64,000 nt of DNA from Bradyrhizobium sp. WSM471 (GCF_000244915.1 NZ_CM001442.1:3348001-3412000); one strand, 5' to 3'. Positions 1-10,177 are shown, counted from the first letter of the stretch. Numbers and translations are program-made. The notes: generated by a model from the letters alone, not told the origin.

Positions 1-189
1 CCGAGAACGTTCGGCTTCCGCAAACTGAGTGACCTCGTGCGCAAGACGAATGCGTTCGAGATCGACGAGCAGAACGGGAGGTCGATGCGGATTCGGGTCA
101 AGGCCGCTGCCGCAGCGGCCCCGAGACGACGGAACTCGCGCAGACCCGCGAGGTCAGGGGCGGCAGGCGCTTCGCCGCCTAAGGCGTAA
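1..189 (+). CDS. C-terminal end of a LOTUS/OST-HTH domain protein (partial)
   Basis: The reading frame is open from the first base and ends at TAA. The visible 62 residues start with a compact segment (FGFRKLSDLVRKTNAFEI) typical of the OST-HTH/LOTUS fold, followed by a low-complexity Ala/Arg/Pro tail. In bacteria this fold usually sits at the C-terminus of NYN (PIN-like) nuclease-type proteins of the LabA family, where it is thought to bind RNA. The NYN part would lie to the left of the window, so the full domain layout is inferred. No start codon is visible. Confidence 0.6.
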   Translation, partial: PRTFGFRKLSDLVRKTNAFEIDEQNGRSMRIRVKAAAAAAPRRRNSRRPARSGAAGASPPKA

Positions 190-274
190 GCAGGACGTGC
201 CGTTATATTTGAGCTTGCCCGGTCGGGCGCAGGGCGTAACCATCGCAGGGCCATAACACCACGCGAGGGCTCCG

Positions 275-2077
275 ATGACCAAACTTACCCGCTTCGCCGT
301 CGCACCGCTGCATTCGATGACCCGGCGTCTAGCCGACGTGGCCTCGGCGCGTGTCGCGCCGGATCTCGTCGTCACGGGCGCGCGCGTGCTCTCGACCTAT
401 TCGGAGCGTATCCATGCGAGCCGCGAAATCTGGATCACCGGCGGCCGCATTGCGGCGGTGAAGCCGGCCGGTGCTGCGAAGAAAGTCTTCGGCGACGTGC
501 CGGTTTACGATGCCGCCGGCGGCATCGTCGCGCCGGGGCTGGTCGATCCGCACATCCATATTGAATCCTCGATGGTGACGGCTTGCGCCTATGCCGAAGC
601 GGCTCTGCTCAACGGCACCACCACGATCTTCTGCGACAGCCACGAGATCGGCAACGTGATGGACGTCGCTGGCGTCGAGGCGATGCTGGAGGACGCGCGC
701 GAGGCGCCGTTGTCGATTTTTTTGACCGTGCCAAGCACGGTGCCGGCCACCTCAGCCGCACTCGAGACCGCGGGTGGCGATCTGACGCCCGATAAGATCG
801 CCGGCCTGTTCGACCGTTGGCCCGAAGCCGTCGCGCTCGGCGAGAAGATGGATTTTGTACCTGTCACCATGGGCGACGAGCGCAGCCACGCCATCCTGGC
901 CGCCGCCCTGAAGCGCGGGCGGCCGGTATCCGGTCACGTCTACGGCCGCGAATTCGTTGCGGCCTATGCGGCGAGCGGCGTCACCGACACCCATGAGGCG
1001 ATCGACCGCGATATCGCCGACGATTTGCTCGATGCCGGCGTCTGGGTGTTCTTGCGAGGGGGACCGCCGACCACGCCCTGGCACTCGCTGCCGCAGGCGA
1101 TCCGGACCATCACCGAACTCGGCGCTTCGCACAAGCGAACCGCCGTGTGCACCGACGATCGCGACGCCGATGATCTCCTGCTGTTCGGGCTCGACTGGGT
1201 GGTGCGCGAAGCCGTGAAGGCAGGGATGTCGCCGGAGCAGGCGTGGTCGATGGGCTCGCTGCATGGCGCGACGCGCTTCGGCATGGACAGCGATATCGGC
1301 GGGCTCGGCGGCGGCCGCCGCGCCGATCTGGTGGTGATGGACGATAATCTCAAGCCCCAATCGACCTGGTACGGCGGCGAGCTGGTGGTCGAGAACCGCA
1401 AGATCACGCCGCGGCTCGATCAGGCGTTGTCGCAGCGATATCAATACCCGCAGGCGGCCTACGCGACTGTGAAGCTGCCGGAGAAGCTGAAGCTGACGCC
1501 GGAACCGCCGGTGAAGGCCTGCACCGTCAACGCCATCAAGACCGCGTTGCCCGGCATCACGCTGATCCATGAGAAGATCGCGATCGAGCCGGCCAAGGAT
1601 TGGCCGACGCTGTTTGCGCGCTACGGCCTGTGCTTCGTCACGGTGGTCGAGCGTCACGGCAAATCCGCCGGCAACGTCGCCTACGGCCTGTTGAAGGACT
1701 TTGGCCTCAAGCGCGGCGCGGTTGCCTCCAGCGTCGGGCACGACAGCCACAACATCATCGTTGCCGGCACCAACGAGGCCGACATGCAGGTCGCGGTGGC
1801 CGCCATCAAGGAGCAACAGGGCGCCGTCTGCCTCGTCGCCGAGGGCAAGGTGAGGGCGCTGGTGCCGCTGCCGATCGCTGGGCTCTTGTCCGACAAGCGC
1901 GTCACGGAGGTGGCGGAAGAGGTCAAGGTGCTGAAGAAGGAATGGGCGGAAGCCGGCTGCACCATCCCCTACATGGGCTTCAATCTGATTCCTCTATCGG
2001 TCATTCCGGAAATTCGTATCACCGACAAGGGCCTCGTGCTGGTGCCGCAGATGCAGCTGGCGCCGCTGTTCGAGTGA
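275..2077 (+). CDS. ade: Adenine deaminase
   Basis: 600 residues, the usual length of the bacterial Ade family of the amidohydrolase superfamily. It hydrolyses adenine to hypoxanthine and ammonia. The metal-binding HxH motif (DPHIHIESS) lies at about residues 91-99, and the family C-terminal domain follows ([12 protein letters not shown] near 490). ATG is preceded by GAGGG. Together with the glyoxylate genes downstream, the role fits purine salvage or catabolism, since purine breakdown through urate and allantoin ends in glyoxylate. Gene order links them but they need not be one transcript: 151 bp and a GC hairpin separate ade from gcl. Confidence 0.93.
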   Translation: MTKLTRFAVAPLHSMTRRLADVASARVAPDLVVTGARVLSTYSERIHASREIWITGGRIAAVKPAGAAKKVFGDVPVYDAAGGIVAPGLVDPHIHIESSMVTACAYAEAALLNGTTTIFCDSHEIGNVMDVAGVEAMLEDAREAPLSIFLTVPSTVPATSAALETAGGDLTPDKIAGLFDRWPEAVALGEKMDFVPVTMGDERSHAILAAALKRGRPVSGHVYGREFVAAYAASGVTDTHEAIDRDIADDLLDAGVWVFLRGGPPTTPWHSLPQAIRTITELGASHKRTAVCTDDRDADDLLLFGLDWVVREAVKAGMSPEQAWSMGSLHGATRFGMDSDIGGLGGGRRADLVVMDDNLKPQSTWYGGELVVENRKITPRLDQALSQRYQYPQAAYATVKLPEKLKLTPEPPVKACTVNAIKTALPGITLIHEKIAIEPAKDWPTLFARYGLCFVTVVERHGKSAGNVAYGLLKDFGLKRGAVASSVGHDSHNIIVAGTNEADMQVAVAAIKEQQGAVCLVAEGKVRALVPLPIAGLLSDKRVTEVAEEVKVLKKEWAEAGCTIPYMGFNLIPLSVIPEIRITDKGLVLVPQMQLAPLFE

Positions 2078-2115
2078 TCGCTTTCACGGATATCTCGATC
2101 TAACCGATTGAGACC

Positions 2116-2134
2116 GCCGCGATTTTTCCGCGGC
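2116..2134. terminator. GC hairpin between ade and gcl
   Basis: Perfect 6-bp inverted repeat GCCGCG / CGCGGC around a 7-nt AT-rich loop (ATTTTTC), 39 bp after the ade stop. It lacks a following T-run, so it is only a candidate Rho-independent terminator or mRNA-stability hairpin. Confidence 0.35.
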
Positions 2135-2228
2135 TGCCGCATCGTGGAAAATAAAATCGATATCGTTGAGTGCGGGGCTTGCACGCCTGATGATCTCGCT
2201 CGCTGACTCAACTCAAGCGAGGTCCGAT

Positions 2229-4019
<1,791 letters not shown>

Positions 4020-4030
4020 GGAACAGCATC

Positions 4031-4816
4031 ATGCCGAAATTCGCCGCAAACCTCACCATGCTTTTCAACGAAATGCCGTTCGTGGACCGCTTCGCCGCAG
4101 CCAAAGCGGCGGGCTTTTCCGGGGTCGAGTACCTCTTCCCCTATGAATTCGACAAGGCGCAGTTGCGCGAGCAGCTCGACAGCCATGGGCTGACGCAGGT
4201 GCTGCACAATCTGCCGGCCGGCAATTGGGCGGCAGGCGAGCGCGGCATCGCGATCCTGCCTGATCGTACCAGCGAGTTCAGGGACGGCGTGTTTCGCGCC
4301 ATCGACTATGCCAAAGCGCTCGATTGCGAGCAGCTCAACTGTCTCGTCGGCATCGCGCCTGTCGATGCCGACCCGCGCGAGCTCAACGAAACGCTGGTCG
4401 GGAATCTGCGGTTTGCAGCGTCGACTCTGGCGCGCGAGAACATCAAACTTCTGGTCGAGCCGATTAACACGCTCGACATTCCCGGCTTCTTCCTCAGCGG
4501 CACCGAGCAGGCCGTGCAGCTGATCTCCGAGGTGCGCTCCAACAATCTGTTCATCCAGTACGACATCTATCACATGCAGATCATGGAGGGCGATCTCGCA
4601 CGTACCATGCAGGAATATCTGCCGCAGATCGCGCATATCCAGCTCGCCGACAATCCCGGCCGCAACGAGCCCGGCACCGGCGAGATCAACTATCCCTTCC
4701 TGTTCCGCCATCTCGACGCGATCGGCTATCGCGGCTGGATCGGTTGCGAATACAAGCCGCGCACCACGACGCTGGAAGGCCTGTCCTGGCACGCCACGCA
4801 GACTTTCGAGACCTGA
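4031..4816 (+). CDS. hyi: Hydroxypyruvate isomerase
   Basis: 261 residues, AP-endonuclease-2/xylose-isomerase TIM-barrel family. It interconverts hydroxypyruvate and tartronate semialdehyde. Recognisable segments are FAANLTMLFNEMPFVDRF at the N-terminus, LLVEPINTLDIPGFF with a metal-ligand Glu, QYDIYHMQIMEGD, and GCEYKP near the C-terminus. It starts 11 bp after the gcl stop and 12 bp before glxR, as in the glyoxylate operons of enterobacteria, so co-transcription is very likely. Confidence 0.93.
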   Translation: MPKFAANLTMLFNEMPFVDRFAAAKAAGFSGVEYLFPYEFDKAQLREQLDSHGLTQVLHNLPAGNWAAGERGIAILPDRTSEFRDGVFRAIDYAKALDCEQLNCLVGIAPVDADPRELNETLVGNLRFAASTLARENIKLLVEPINTLDIPGFFLSGTEQAVQLISEVRSNNLFIQYDIYHMQIMEGDLARTMQEYLPQIAHIQLADNPGRNEPGTGEINYPFLFRHLDAIGYRGWIGCEYKPRTTTLEGLSWHATQTFET

Positions 4817-4828
4817 GGAAACGCTGAC

Positions 4829-5716
4829 ATGATCGACATCGGCTTTATCGGACTTGGCACCATGGGACGGCCGATGGCCGGCCATCTTCTGGCCGCAGGC
4901 CATCGCGTTCTCCTGCACGATGTCGGGCCGGTCGCACCCGAGCTGATCGCCGCCGGCGGCGTTGACTGCAAGTCAAGTAAGGAGGTCGCGGAGGAGGCGG
5001 ATGCGGTCATCATCATGGTGCCGGATACCCCGCATGTGGAGGCCGTGCTGTTCGGTAACGACGGCGTCGCGGGCGGCATTTCCAAGGGCAAAATCGTGGT
5101 CGACATGAGCTCGATCTCGCCGCTGGCGACCAAGGAATTTGCGAAGAAGATCGAGGCGCTCGGCGCGGATTATCTCGACGCCCCGGTGTCAGGCGGGGAG
5201 GTCGGTGCCAAGGCGGCAAGCCTCACCATCATGGTCGGTGGGCCCGAACGCGCCTTCAACACCATGAAGCCGATCTTCGACCGGATGGGAAAGAACGTCA
5301 CCCGGGTCGGCGCCAATGGCGATGGTCAGACGACGAAGGTCGCCAACCAGATCATCGTCGCGTTGACGATCGAAGCGGTCAGCGAAGCGCTGCTGTTCGC
5401 GTCGAAAGCCGGTGCGGATCCGGCGCTGGTGCGGCAGGCCCTGATGGGCGGCTTTGCGTCGTCGCGGATTCTAGAAGTGCATGGTGAGCGCATGGTGAAG
5501 CGCAATTTCGATCCCGGTTTCCGCATCGAGCTGCACCAGAAGGATCTCAACCTCGCGCTTGAAGGCGCCCGCGCGCTCGGCCTGTCGCTGCCGAGCACGG
5601 CAGTGGCGCAGCAATTGTTCTCGTCTTGCACCGCGCATGGTGGCAAGGGCTGGGATCACTCGGCGATGGTGCGGGCGCTGGAACTGATGGCGGGGCACGA
5701 GATCGCCGCGGCCTGA
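4829..5716 (+). CDS. glxR: Tartronate semialdehyde reductase (2-hydroxy-3-oxopropionate reductase)
   Basis: 295 residues, beta-hydroxyacid dehydrogenase family. It reduces tartronate semialdehyde to D-glycerate with NAD(P)H. The Rossmann motif GFIGLGTMGRPMA is at residues 4-16, the substrate motif DAPVSGGEVGA near 117, and the catalytic Lys sits in QTTKVANQ near 170. A GGAAA precedes the ATG. Last gene of the gcl-hyi-glxR unit; a perfect dyad follows two bases after the stop. Confidence 0.94.
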   Translation: MIDIGFIGLGTMGRPMAGHLLAAGHRVLLHDVGPVAPELIAAGGVDCKSSKEVAEEADAVIIMVPDTPHVEAVLFGNDGVAGGISKGKIVVDMSSISPLATKEFAKKIEALGADYLDAPVSGGEVGAKAASLTIMVGGPERAFNTMKPIFDRMGKNVTRVGANGDGQTTKVANQIIVALTIEAVSEALLFASKAGADPALVRQALMGGFASSRILEVHGERMVKRNFDPGFRIELHQKDLNLALEGARALGLSLPSTAVAQQLFSSCTAHGGKGWDHSAMVRALELMAGHEIAAA

Positions 5717-5717
5717 A

Positions 5718-5734
5718 CTGTTACCGGGTAACAG
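5718..5734. promoter_or_regulatory. 17-bp perfect palindrome after glxR
   Basis: CTGTTACC-G-GGTAACAG, arms of 8 bp around a single base, beginning just past the glxR stop and about 100 bp before the DUF1236 gene. A one-base centre cannot form a good hairpin, so a protein operator is more likely than a terminator. The binder is unknown. Confidence 0.4.
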
Positions 5735-5830
5735 TCTCCGTTGTGGTTCTGCCTGGATCCGGCGGGGAACCGGAACAATGATCCGGCCCGGCGGTTGAAG
5801 GCGCACAACAATCACTGGAGACATAAGCAC

Positions 5831-6214
5831 ATGAAAACCCGTCTTGCGATTTCGTTGGTTGCCGCGTCGCTGCTGGCGTCCAGTGCGGCCTTTGCTCAGT
5901 CGACGACCGAACAGGGCGCCAGGAACGGCGCACGCGCGGGCGGCGACATCGGCGGCCCGGTCGGAGCGATGGTCGGTGGTACCGTCGGTGCGGCGGTCGG
6001 CGCTGGTCTGGAAATCCCGAATGCGATCCTCGGCGGAATTCCGCGCGACGATTCCGTCGTGGTCCACGAGCGCGTCGTGGTCGGCGAGCCCCTGCCGCCG
6101 ACCGTGGTGCTGCGGCCCGTGCCGAATTACACCGAATATCGCTATGCAGTCGTGAACGATCGCCGCGTCATCGTGGAGCCGCGCACCCGCCGCGTCGTCA
6201 AGATCATCGACTGA
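5831..6214 (+). CDS. DUF1236-family secreted protein
   Basis: 127 residues. It has a clear Sec signal peptide (MKTRLAISLVAASLLASSAAFA, cleavage near residue 22). A Gly-rich GGxxGGxxG segment of glycine-zipper character follows (about 37-60). The C-terminal half ends YRYAVVNDRRVIVEPRTRRV, the conserved tail of DUF1236 proteins that are abundant in Bradyrhizobium. It is expected in the periplasm or outer-membrane fraction; function unknown. The start is the only ATG giving a complete signal peptide. Confidence 0.8.
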   Translation: MKTRLAISLVAASLLASSAAFAQSTTEQGARNGARAGGDIGGPVGAMVGGTVGAAVGAGLEIPNAILGGIPRDDSVVVHERVVVGEPLPPTVVLRPVPNYTEYRYAVVNDRRVIVEPRTRRVVKIID

Positions 6215-6242
6215 TCGATCAGAGCGTGAGCTTTGAAGAGAC

Positions 6243-6271
6243 GGCCCTGCGGAGCGTCACTCCGCGGGGCC
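6243..6271. terminator. Hairpin at the convergent DUF1236/VanZ end
   Basis: 12-bp arms GGCCCTGCGGAG / CTCCGCGGGGCC with one wobble position around a CGTCA loop. It overlaps the last codons of the VanZ-like gene on the minus strand and lies 28 bp past the DUF1236 stop. No strong T-run on either side, so it is a probable but unproven bidirectional terminator. Confidence 0.5.
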
Positions 6272-6634
6272 TTGGCTCGTCAGGGCCGAATTTGCACGAA
6301 ACCGCGTCATGGCCCAATCGGTGATGGCTGCCAGCGCGAAGCCGACGCAGGTGGTGCCGGCATCGACCAGAAAGTCCTCCAACCGCGCATGCCGTCCCGG
6401 TGCCCAGAATTGCATCAGTTCGAGCAGGCCGATCAGCACCACGGCGATCGCCGTGGCCGACAGGCGGCGGCGCGGATAGGCGAGGCCGAAGGCTAGTCCC
6501 ACCAGGACGAAGGCAAGGGCATGTTCGCCGTCCTGGCCAAGGTCGGAATGGGGCCGCAGGCCGGGCGGACCGAGGGTTGCAAAGGCGACGGCGGCGGCAA
6601 GCAGCCAGGCAGAGGAGCGAACCAAAATGGACAT
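6257..6634 (-). CDS. VanZ-like membrane protein
   Basis: About 125 residues with three to four hydrophobic helices. It has the VanZ-type signature: an early GPP...HSDLGQDGEHALAFVLVGLAFGLAYPR segment and the LLELMQFWAPGRHARLEDFLVDAGTTCVGF block. VanZ-fold proteins are small inner-membrane proteins of mostly unknown role; the founding member gives low-level teicoplanin resistance. The ATG at 6634 is chosen; a GTG six bases upstream is also possible. No functional link to neighbours. Confidence 0.75.
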   Translation of the reverse strand: MSILVRSSAWLLAAAVAFATLGPPGLRPHSDLGQDGEHALAFVLVGLAFGLAYPRRRLSATAIAVVLIGLLELMQFWAPGRHARLEDFLVDAGTTCVGFALAAITDWAMTRFRANSALTSQGPAE

Positions 6635-6710
6635 TCGCACCGCTTAGCACGGATTGCAGCCGCCTGCCGAGGCGCCAGGATCAGATCGCCGTGTAGTTAA
6701 TGACGAAACG

Positions 6711-7313
6711 TTAAAGCGGCTCGCGCACGCCAAGGCCGTGCATGAAGCGTTCCCGGATTTGTACGGGATCGCGTCGGGTGGCGCCGACGCCGGGCTTGTC
6801 ATCGATGCGGACGGCGATCAGGCTGGGCTCGCCGACCGACATGGCTTGCTCGACCAGACGCTCGAAATCCTCCTCGTCTGCGGCCCAGGCGCTGTTGGCA
6901 AGCCCGGAGCCGGTCGCGATGGCGACGATGTCAGCTACGTTCGCGGCCGGCGTCGGCTGCGCGCCGGTGATCTGGTAGATGCCGTTGTCCATCACGATCA
7001 TGACGAGGTTCTTCGGCTTCAACGCTGCAATCGTCGAGAGCGCGCCGAGCTGCATCAGCAGCGAGCCGTCGCCTTCGAGCGCAAAGACGCGCCGGTCCGG
7101 CTGCGCCAGCGCCACGCCCAGCGCGATCGGAAAGGCGAGCCCCATGCTGCCGAGCATGTAGAAATTCTGCGGACGGTGGCCGGCGGCCCAGAGGTCGAAA
7201 TTGGTGTTGCCGATGCCGCCGATCACGGCTTCCTCGTGCTCGAGTTTCGCGATCAGGCGCGAGGTGACGTCGAAGCGGTTCATCACTTTGGTGTTGCGCG
7301 CGTCGGTATTCAT
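6711..7313 (-). CDS. ThDP decarboxylase, C-terminal (ComE-type) subunit
   Basis: 200 residues from the ATG at 7313. It holds the pyrophosphate-binding ThDP motif EGDGS (80-84) through MDNGIYQ (109-115), as in the beta subunit of sulfopyruvate decarboxylase (ComE) and the C-terminal part of phosphonopyruvate decarboxylases. The partner subunit is encoded immediately upstream, overlapping if a GTG at 7328 is used (GTGA overlap, AAGGTG eight bases before it), so the start is uncertain by five codons. Substrate is unproven: a 2-oxo acid such as sulfopyruvate or phosphonopyruvate is the family expectation. Confidence 0.75.
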   Translation of the reverse strand: MNTDARNTKVMNRFDVTSRLIAKLEHEEAVIGGIGNTNFDLWAAGHRPQNFYMLGSMGLAFPIALGVALAQPDRRVFALEGDGSLLMQLGALSTIAALKPKNLVMIVMDNGIYQITGAQPTPAANVADIVAIATGSGLANSAWAADEEDFERLVEQAMSVGEPSLIAVRIDDKPGVGATRRDPVQIRERFMHGLGVREPL

Positions 7314-7324
7314 TTGGGCCGGCC

Positions 7325-7891
7325 TCACTTGTCGAACACCTTGCCGCCCGTGAGCAGCGGGTTGAGGATCAGGGCCACCGGCGCCTGCGTCGTGACGGCC
7401 TGCTTGATCGAACGGTCGGCAATGAATTCGAGCTCGTCGAGCCGGGTGATGGTGTGATGCTCCAGCGCCAGCGAATCCAGCACCGGACGCATGGTGCGGC
7501 AGACCAATGACTGGCCGTAGTTGAACTCGCCGAGCGTGCCGCGCTCGGACACGAACATGATCAGTGGAATCTGGTAGGGCACCGCGAGCGAGGCCAGCAC
7601 GTTGGCGAGCGTCGCAAAGCCCGAGGTCTGCATCAACACCGCGCCCCGCCGTCCGCCCATCCAGGCGCCCGAGACGATGCCGACGGCCTCCTCCTCACGG
7701 GCGGTGGCAAAGGTGGTGAAGAAGGGATCGGCATGCAGGTTCTTGATCAGCGGCGTCAGCACGCGGTCGGGCACGTAGGGGACGAGGCTGATCTCGTTCC
7801 GCTTCAGCGTTTGTAGGATGATGCCGTGCCAGCTCTTGTCCCTGGAGGTCTGCGCCGCCTCGGACGAGGTTTGTTGCTCCGCAATCGGCAT
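7325..7891 (-). CDS. ThDP decarboxylase, N-terminal (ComD-type) subunit
   Basis: 188 residues holding the pyrimidine-binding ThDP domain. The activating Glu lies in ATAREEEAVGI (about 66-68), followed by GAVLMQTSGFATLANVLAS. The ATG at 7891 has a good AAGGGAGA site nine bases upstream; longer in-frame starts would add an Arg-rich non-conserved tail. The split-subunit design matches ComDE sulfopyruvate decarboxylase. It is divergent from a D-2-hydroxyacid dehydrogenase, a pairing seen in sulfolactate degradation (dehydrogenase to sulfopyruvate, then decarboxylase), but no sulfoacetaldehyde acetyltransferase is in view. Confidence 0.72.
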   Translation of the reverse strand: MPIAEQQTSSEAAQTSRDKSWHGIILQTLKRNEISLVPYVPDRVLTPLIKNLHADPFFTTFATAREEEAVGIVSGAWMGGRRGAVLMQTSGFATLANVLASLAVPYQIPLIMFVSERGTLGEFNYGQSLVCRTMRPVLDSLALEHHTITRLDELEFIADRSIKQAVTTQAPVALILNPLLTGGKVFDK

Positions 7892-7933
7892 TGCGTTCTC
7901 CCTTCGGCCGCGCATGCTTCTTGGTCTTTGCCA

Positions 7934-7969
7934 TTGTCTTGGGCGTTGTCTTAGCCCTTGTCTTGGCCG
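7934..7969. repeat. Three imperfect 12-bp tandem units
   Basis: TTGTCTTGGGCG, TTGTCTTAGCCC and TTGTCTTGGCCG in tandem in the 278-bp divergent region between the ThDP decarboxylase and the hydroxyacid dehydrogenase genes. They could be regulator sites or simple slippage. Confidence 0.4.
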
Positions 7970-8107
7970 TCGCGGCGGTCTGCCGAACTTGACGCAGGCA
8001 GCGGGATTGTCAACATGTCCGGGCTGCACCGTGATCTGCGCCAGACGGCCTGCCGCGGCCGGTGCCGCCGTGTCATAAGCGGCAACAACAAGAGAACGGA
8101 GGAACGC

Positions 8108-8170
8108 ATGACAGGAGTGCGCGAAGCGCTGGCCCTGCGGATCTCCTGGAGAGAGCCGGAAGGGTCCTGA
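8108..8170 (+). CDS. 20-residue leader ORF coupled to the hydroxyacid dehydrogenase
   Basis: ATG with a strong CGGAGG site six bases before it, 20 sense codons, and a TGA that overlaps the next gene's ATG by one base (TGATG). The peptide begins MTGVREALALRISW and has no known domain. The ribosome site is better than that of many full genes here, so translation is plausible. It could couple translation of the dehydrogenase or act as an attenuating leader. It is very short and unsupported by homology. Confidence 0.45.
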   Translation: MTGVREALALRISWREPEGS

Positions 8171-9219
8171 TGTCCGTCAACAGCAAGCGCGTCTTCTACG
8201 TCAAATATCTGGCCAACCCGATCTATATCGACATTCTGAAGGCGCGGCCCGATGTCCGGCTCGATCGCATCGAGAACGAGAGCCCCGAGGAGTATTTCGC
8301 GCCGATCATCGAAGTGGCTCATGTCTACCAGATCGGCGCGGCCCGTGACGAACTGGCCCCGCACTTTCATGTCGATGCTGCCTTCCTGAAGCGCGCGCCG
8401 AACCTGCTGCTCGTCTCCAGCAACGGCGCGGGATTCGATCCTGTCGACGTCGAGGCCTGCACCGATGCCGGCGTGCTGGTCGTCAACCAGTCCGGCGGCA
8501 ACGCCCACTCGGTCGCCGAGCATGCGTTGGCGATGATGCTGACGCTGTCCAAGCGCATCATCCAGTCCGATCGCAAGCTCCGCAGGGAGTCCAACGTCAA
8601 CCGCAACGAACTCGTCGGCAACGAGATCGAGCACAAGACCGTCGGCATCATCGGCCTCGGCAATGTCGGTCGCCGCATCGCCGCGTTTTGCAAGGGCCTG
8701 TTCGGCATGAAGGTGCTGGCCTACGATCCGTACCTGACGGCCGAGGTGATGGCCGAGCGGGGCGGCGAGAAGGTCGAGCTCGACGAGCTCTTGCGCCGCG
8801 CCGATTTCGTCTCGATCTCCTGCCCGCTCGACAAGGGCAGCCGCAACATGATCAGCGTGCGCGAGTTTGGGTTGATGCAGCCGCATGCGTACTTTATCAC
8901 CACCGCGCGCGGCTTCATCCACGATGAAGATGCGCTGCTCCAGGCATTGCGTGACAAGCGCATTGCGGGCGCCGGTCTCGACGTCTGGTCCAAGGAGCCG
9001 CCGCCGCCGGAGCATCCGCTGCTCCAGTTCGATAATGTGCTGGCGAGCCCGCATACGGCCGGCGTCACGATCGAGGCGCGGCAGAACATGGGCCGGATCG
9101 CCGCCGAGCAAGTGCTGCAGACGCTCGACGGCAAGCGCCCGCCGCGCATCATCAATCCCGAGGTCTGGCCACGCTATGCGGAGCGATTCAAGCAGGCGTT
9201 TGGTGTGACGCCGGCGTAG
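8170..9219 (+). CDS. D-2-hydroxyacid dehydrogenase (SerA-type)
   Basis: 349 residues. NAD(P)-binding GLGNVG at 162-167, and the catalytic Arg/Glu/His triad at about Arg247 (ITTARGF), Glu276 and His295 (SPHTAG). It oxidises or reduces a D-2-hydroxy acid / 2-oxo acid pair in the cytoplasm. GGAAGGG precedes the ATG. The N-terminal 60 residues are unlike PGDH, so it is a family member of unknown substrate. The divergent split decarboxylase suggests a two-step hydroxyacid to 2-oxo acid to aldehyde route. Confidence 0.88.
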   Translation: MSVNSKRVFYVKYLANPIYIDILKARPDVRLDRIENESPEEYFAPIIEVAHVYQIGAARDELAPHFHVDAAFLKRAPNLLLVSSNGAGFDPVDVEACTDAGVLVVNQSGGNAHSVAEHALAMMLTLSKRIIQSDRKLRRESNVNRNELVGNEIEHKTVGIIGLGNVGRRIAAFCKGLFGMKVLAYDPYLTAEVMAERGGEKVELDELLRRADFVSISCPLDKGSRNMISVREFGLMQPHAYFITTARGFIHDEDALLQALRDKRIAGAGLDVWSKEPPPPEHPLLQFDNVLASPHTAGVTIEARQNMGRIAAEQVLQTLDGKRPPRIINPEVWPRYAERFKQAFGVTPA

Positions 9220-9297
9220 TCGGCTGTCGCTTTGTCCTTCCGTGGGCGGCGCTCCTGCCGCCTAATGATCGGCGGGGGGGGGGAACCGCGCCCGACT

Positions 9298-9311
9298 TTG
9301 ATCCGCGTCAA
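9298..9311. promoter_or_regulatory. FixK/FNR-type box upstream of the 70-aa gene
   Basis: TTGATCCGCGTCAA, a TTG-N8-CAA dyad that fits the FixK2 consensus TTG(A/C)-N6-(T/G)CAA exactly. Its centre is about 75 bp before the downstream ATG, so placing it at -41.5 leaves a leader of about 30 nt. A run of ten G (9274-9283) lies just upstream. Confidence 0.6.
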
Positions 9312-9378
9312 AATCTCCCTCCCGGATTCCGCCTAAATGGGATTAGAGTGAGCGCCGCCGGGGCAGGCAGGAGGTCCC

Positions 9379-9591
9379 ATGTCAACTTATGTGGTCAGGT
9401 TCATGAAGGACGTGCTCGGCCAGTACGGCCGGCAGATCGAGGTGTGCCAGGGCACGCTCGAGATCGACGCTTCCGACGAGGACGAAGCCAGAGAGCGGGC
9501 GAAGGCGAGGTTTTGCGAGGACCAGGCGTTGCACCACTGGTCGTTGCATGCCGACCGCATCCAGGTCAGACCGGCTGACTTTCCATCGTGA
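9379..9591 (+). CDS. Small hypothetical protein, probably oxygen-regulated
   Basis: 70 residues, acidic centre (DASDEDEARERAKARF) predicted helical, no signal peptide or membrane segment, one Cys at about 24 and another at about 46. GGAGG lies six bases before the ATG. Not recognised as a known domain. The only functional clue is the FixK/FNR-type box about 75 bp upstream, pointing to low-oxygen induction. Confidence 0.65.
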   Translation: MSTYVVRFMKDVLGQYGRQIEVCQGTLEIDASDEDEARERAKARFCEDQALHHWSLHADRIQVRPADFPS

Positions 9592-9595
9592 GGGC

Positions 9596-10171
9596 CTAGC
9601 GCCGGGGCGCCGTGACAGGTGGCGCAGTGACGCCAGCGCCGAGCGAGCGCTGTACCATGACGGTGTCGGACCAGTGACCGTGGCGATAGGCGACACCACG
9701 CAGAAGGCCGGCGCGCGCGAAACCGAACTTCTCGTGCAACGCCAGCGAGGGGGCATTGTCGGCATCGATATAGCCAATCATCTGGCGGAAGCCGGCGGCT
9801 GCACAAGCATCGATCAATTCCTGGAGCAACAGCCGTCCGACCCCGCGGCCAAGATGCTCGTGGTGGACGTAGATCGAATGCTTGGCGGTGTAGCGATAGG
9901 CTGGACGCTTGCGGAACAGCACGGCGTAGGCATAGCCCACGACTTCGCCGCGGTAGGCCGCGACCAGATGCGGCAGGCGGGTCTGCTTCAGGTTCTTGCG
10001 CCGGTCGCGCAGATCGTCCGGCTCGGGCGCACCGGTTCCCTCGACGTCGCGCGGCACGCCGTTGCGGACGTGATGGCGGTAGATCGCCAGCATCGCCTCG
10101 ACATCGCTCTCGCGTGACGGCCGGACCAGGACCGGCCCGTCATCCGGGCGCGCAACCGCAGTTTCGTTCAT
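9596..10171 (-). CDS. GNAT N-acetyltransferase, phosphinothricin-acetyltransferase-like
   Basis: 191 residues. GNAT acetyl-CoA motif HHEHLGRGVGRLLLQELIDAC and the downstream ASLALHEKFGF-like block (APSLALHEKFGFARAGLLRGVAYRHGHW) are typical of the Pat/Bar/YncA subgroup that acetylates small amines. A GTG at 10177 would abut the stop of the upstream decarboxylase; the ATG at 10171, with TAGGTG just before it, is chosen. Co-transcription with the decarboxylase gene is likely, so polyamine or amino-acid acetylation is one possibility, but the substrate is not shown. Confidence 0.82.
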   Translation of the reverse strand: MNETAVARPDDGPVLVRPSRESDVEAMLAIYRHHVRNGVPRDVEGTGAPEPDDLRDRRKNLKQTRLPHLVAAYRGEVVGYAYAVLFRKRPAYRYTAKHSIYVHHEHLGRGVGRLLLQELIDACAAAGFRQMIGYIDADNAPSLALHEKFGFARAGLLRGVAYRHGHWSDTVMVQRSLGAGVTAPPVTAPRR

Positions 10172-10177
10172 CGGCAC

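Noticed and set aside
9274..9283. Run of ten G upstream of the FixK-type box as a phase-variation tract
   Set aside because: It lies in non-coding DNA just upstream of the FixK-type box, and a sequencing or assembly artefact is equally possible; no evidence of switching.
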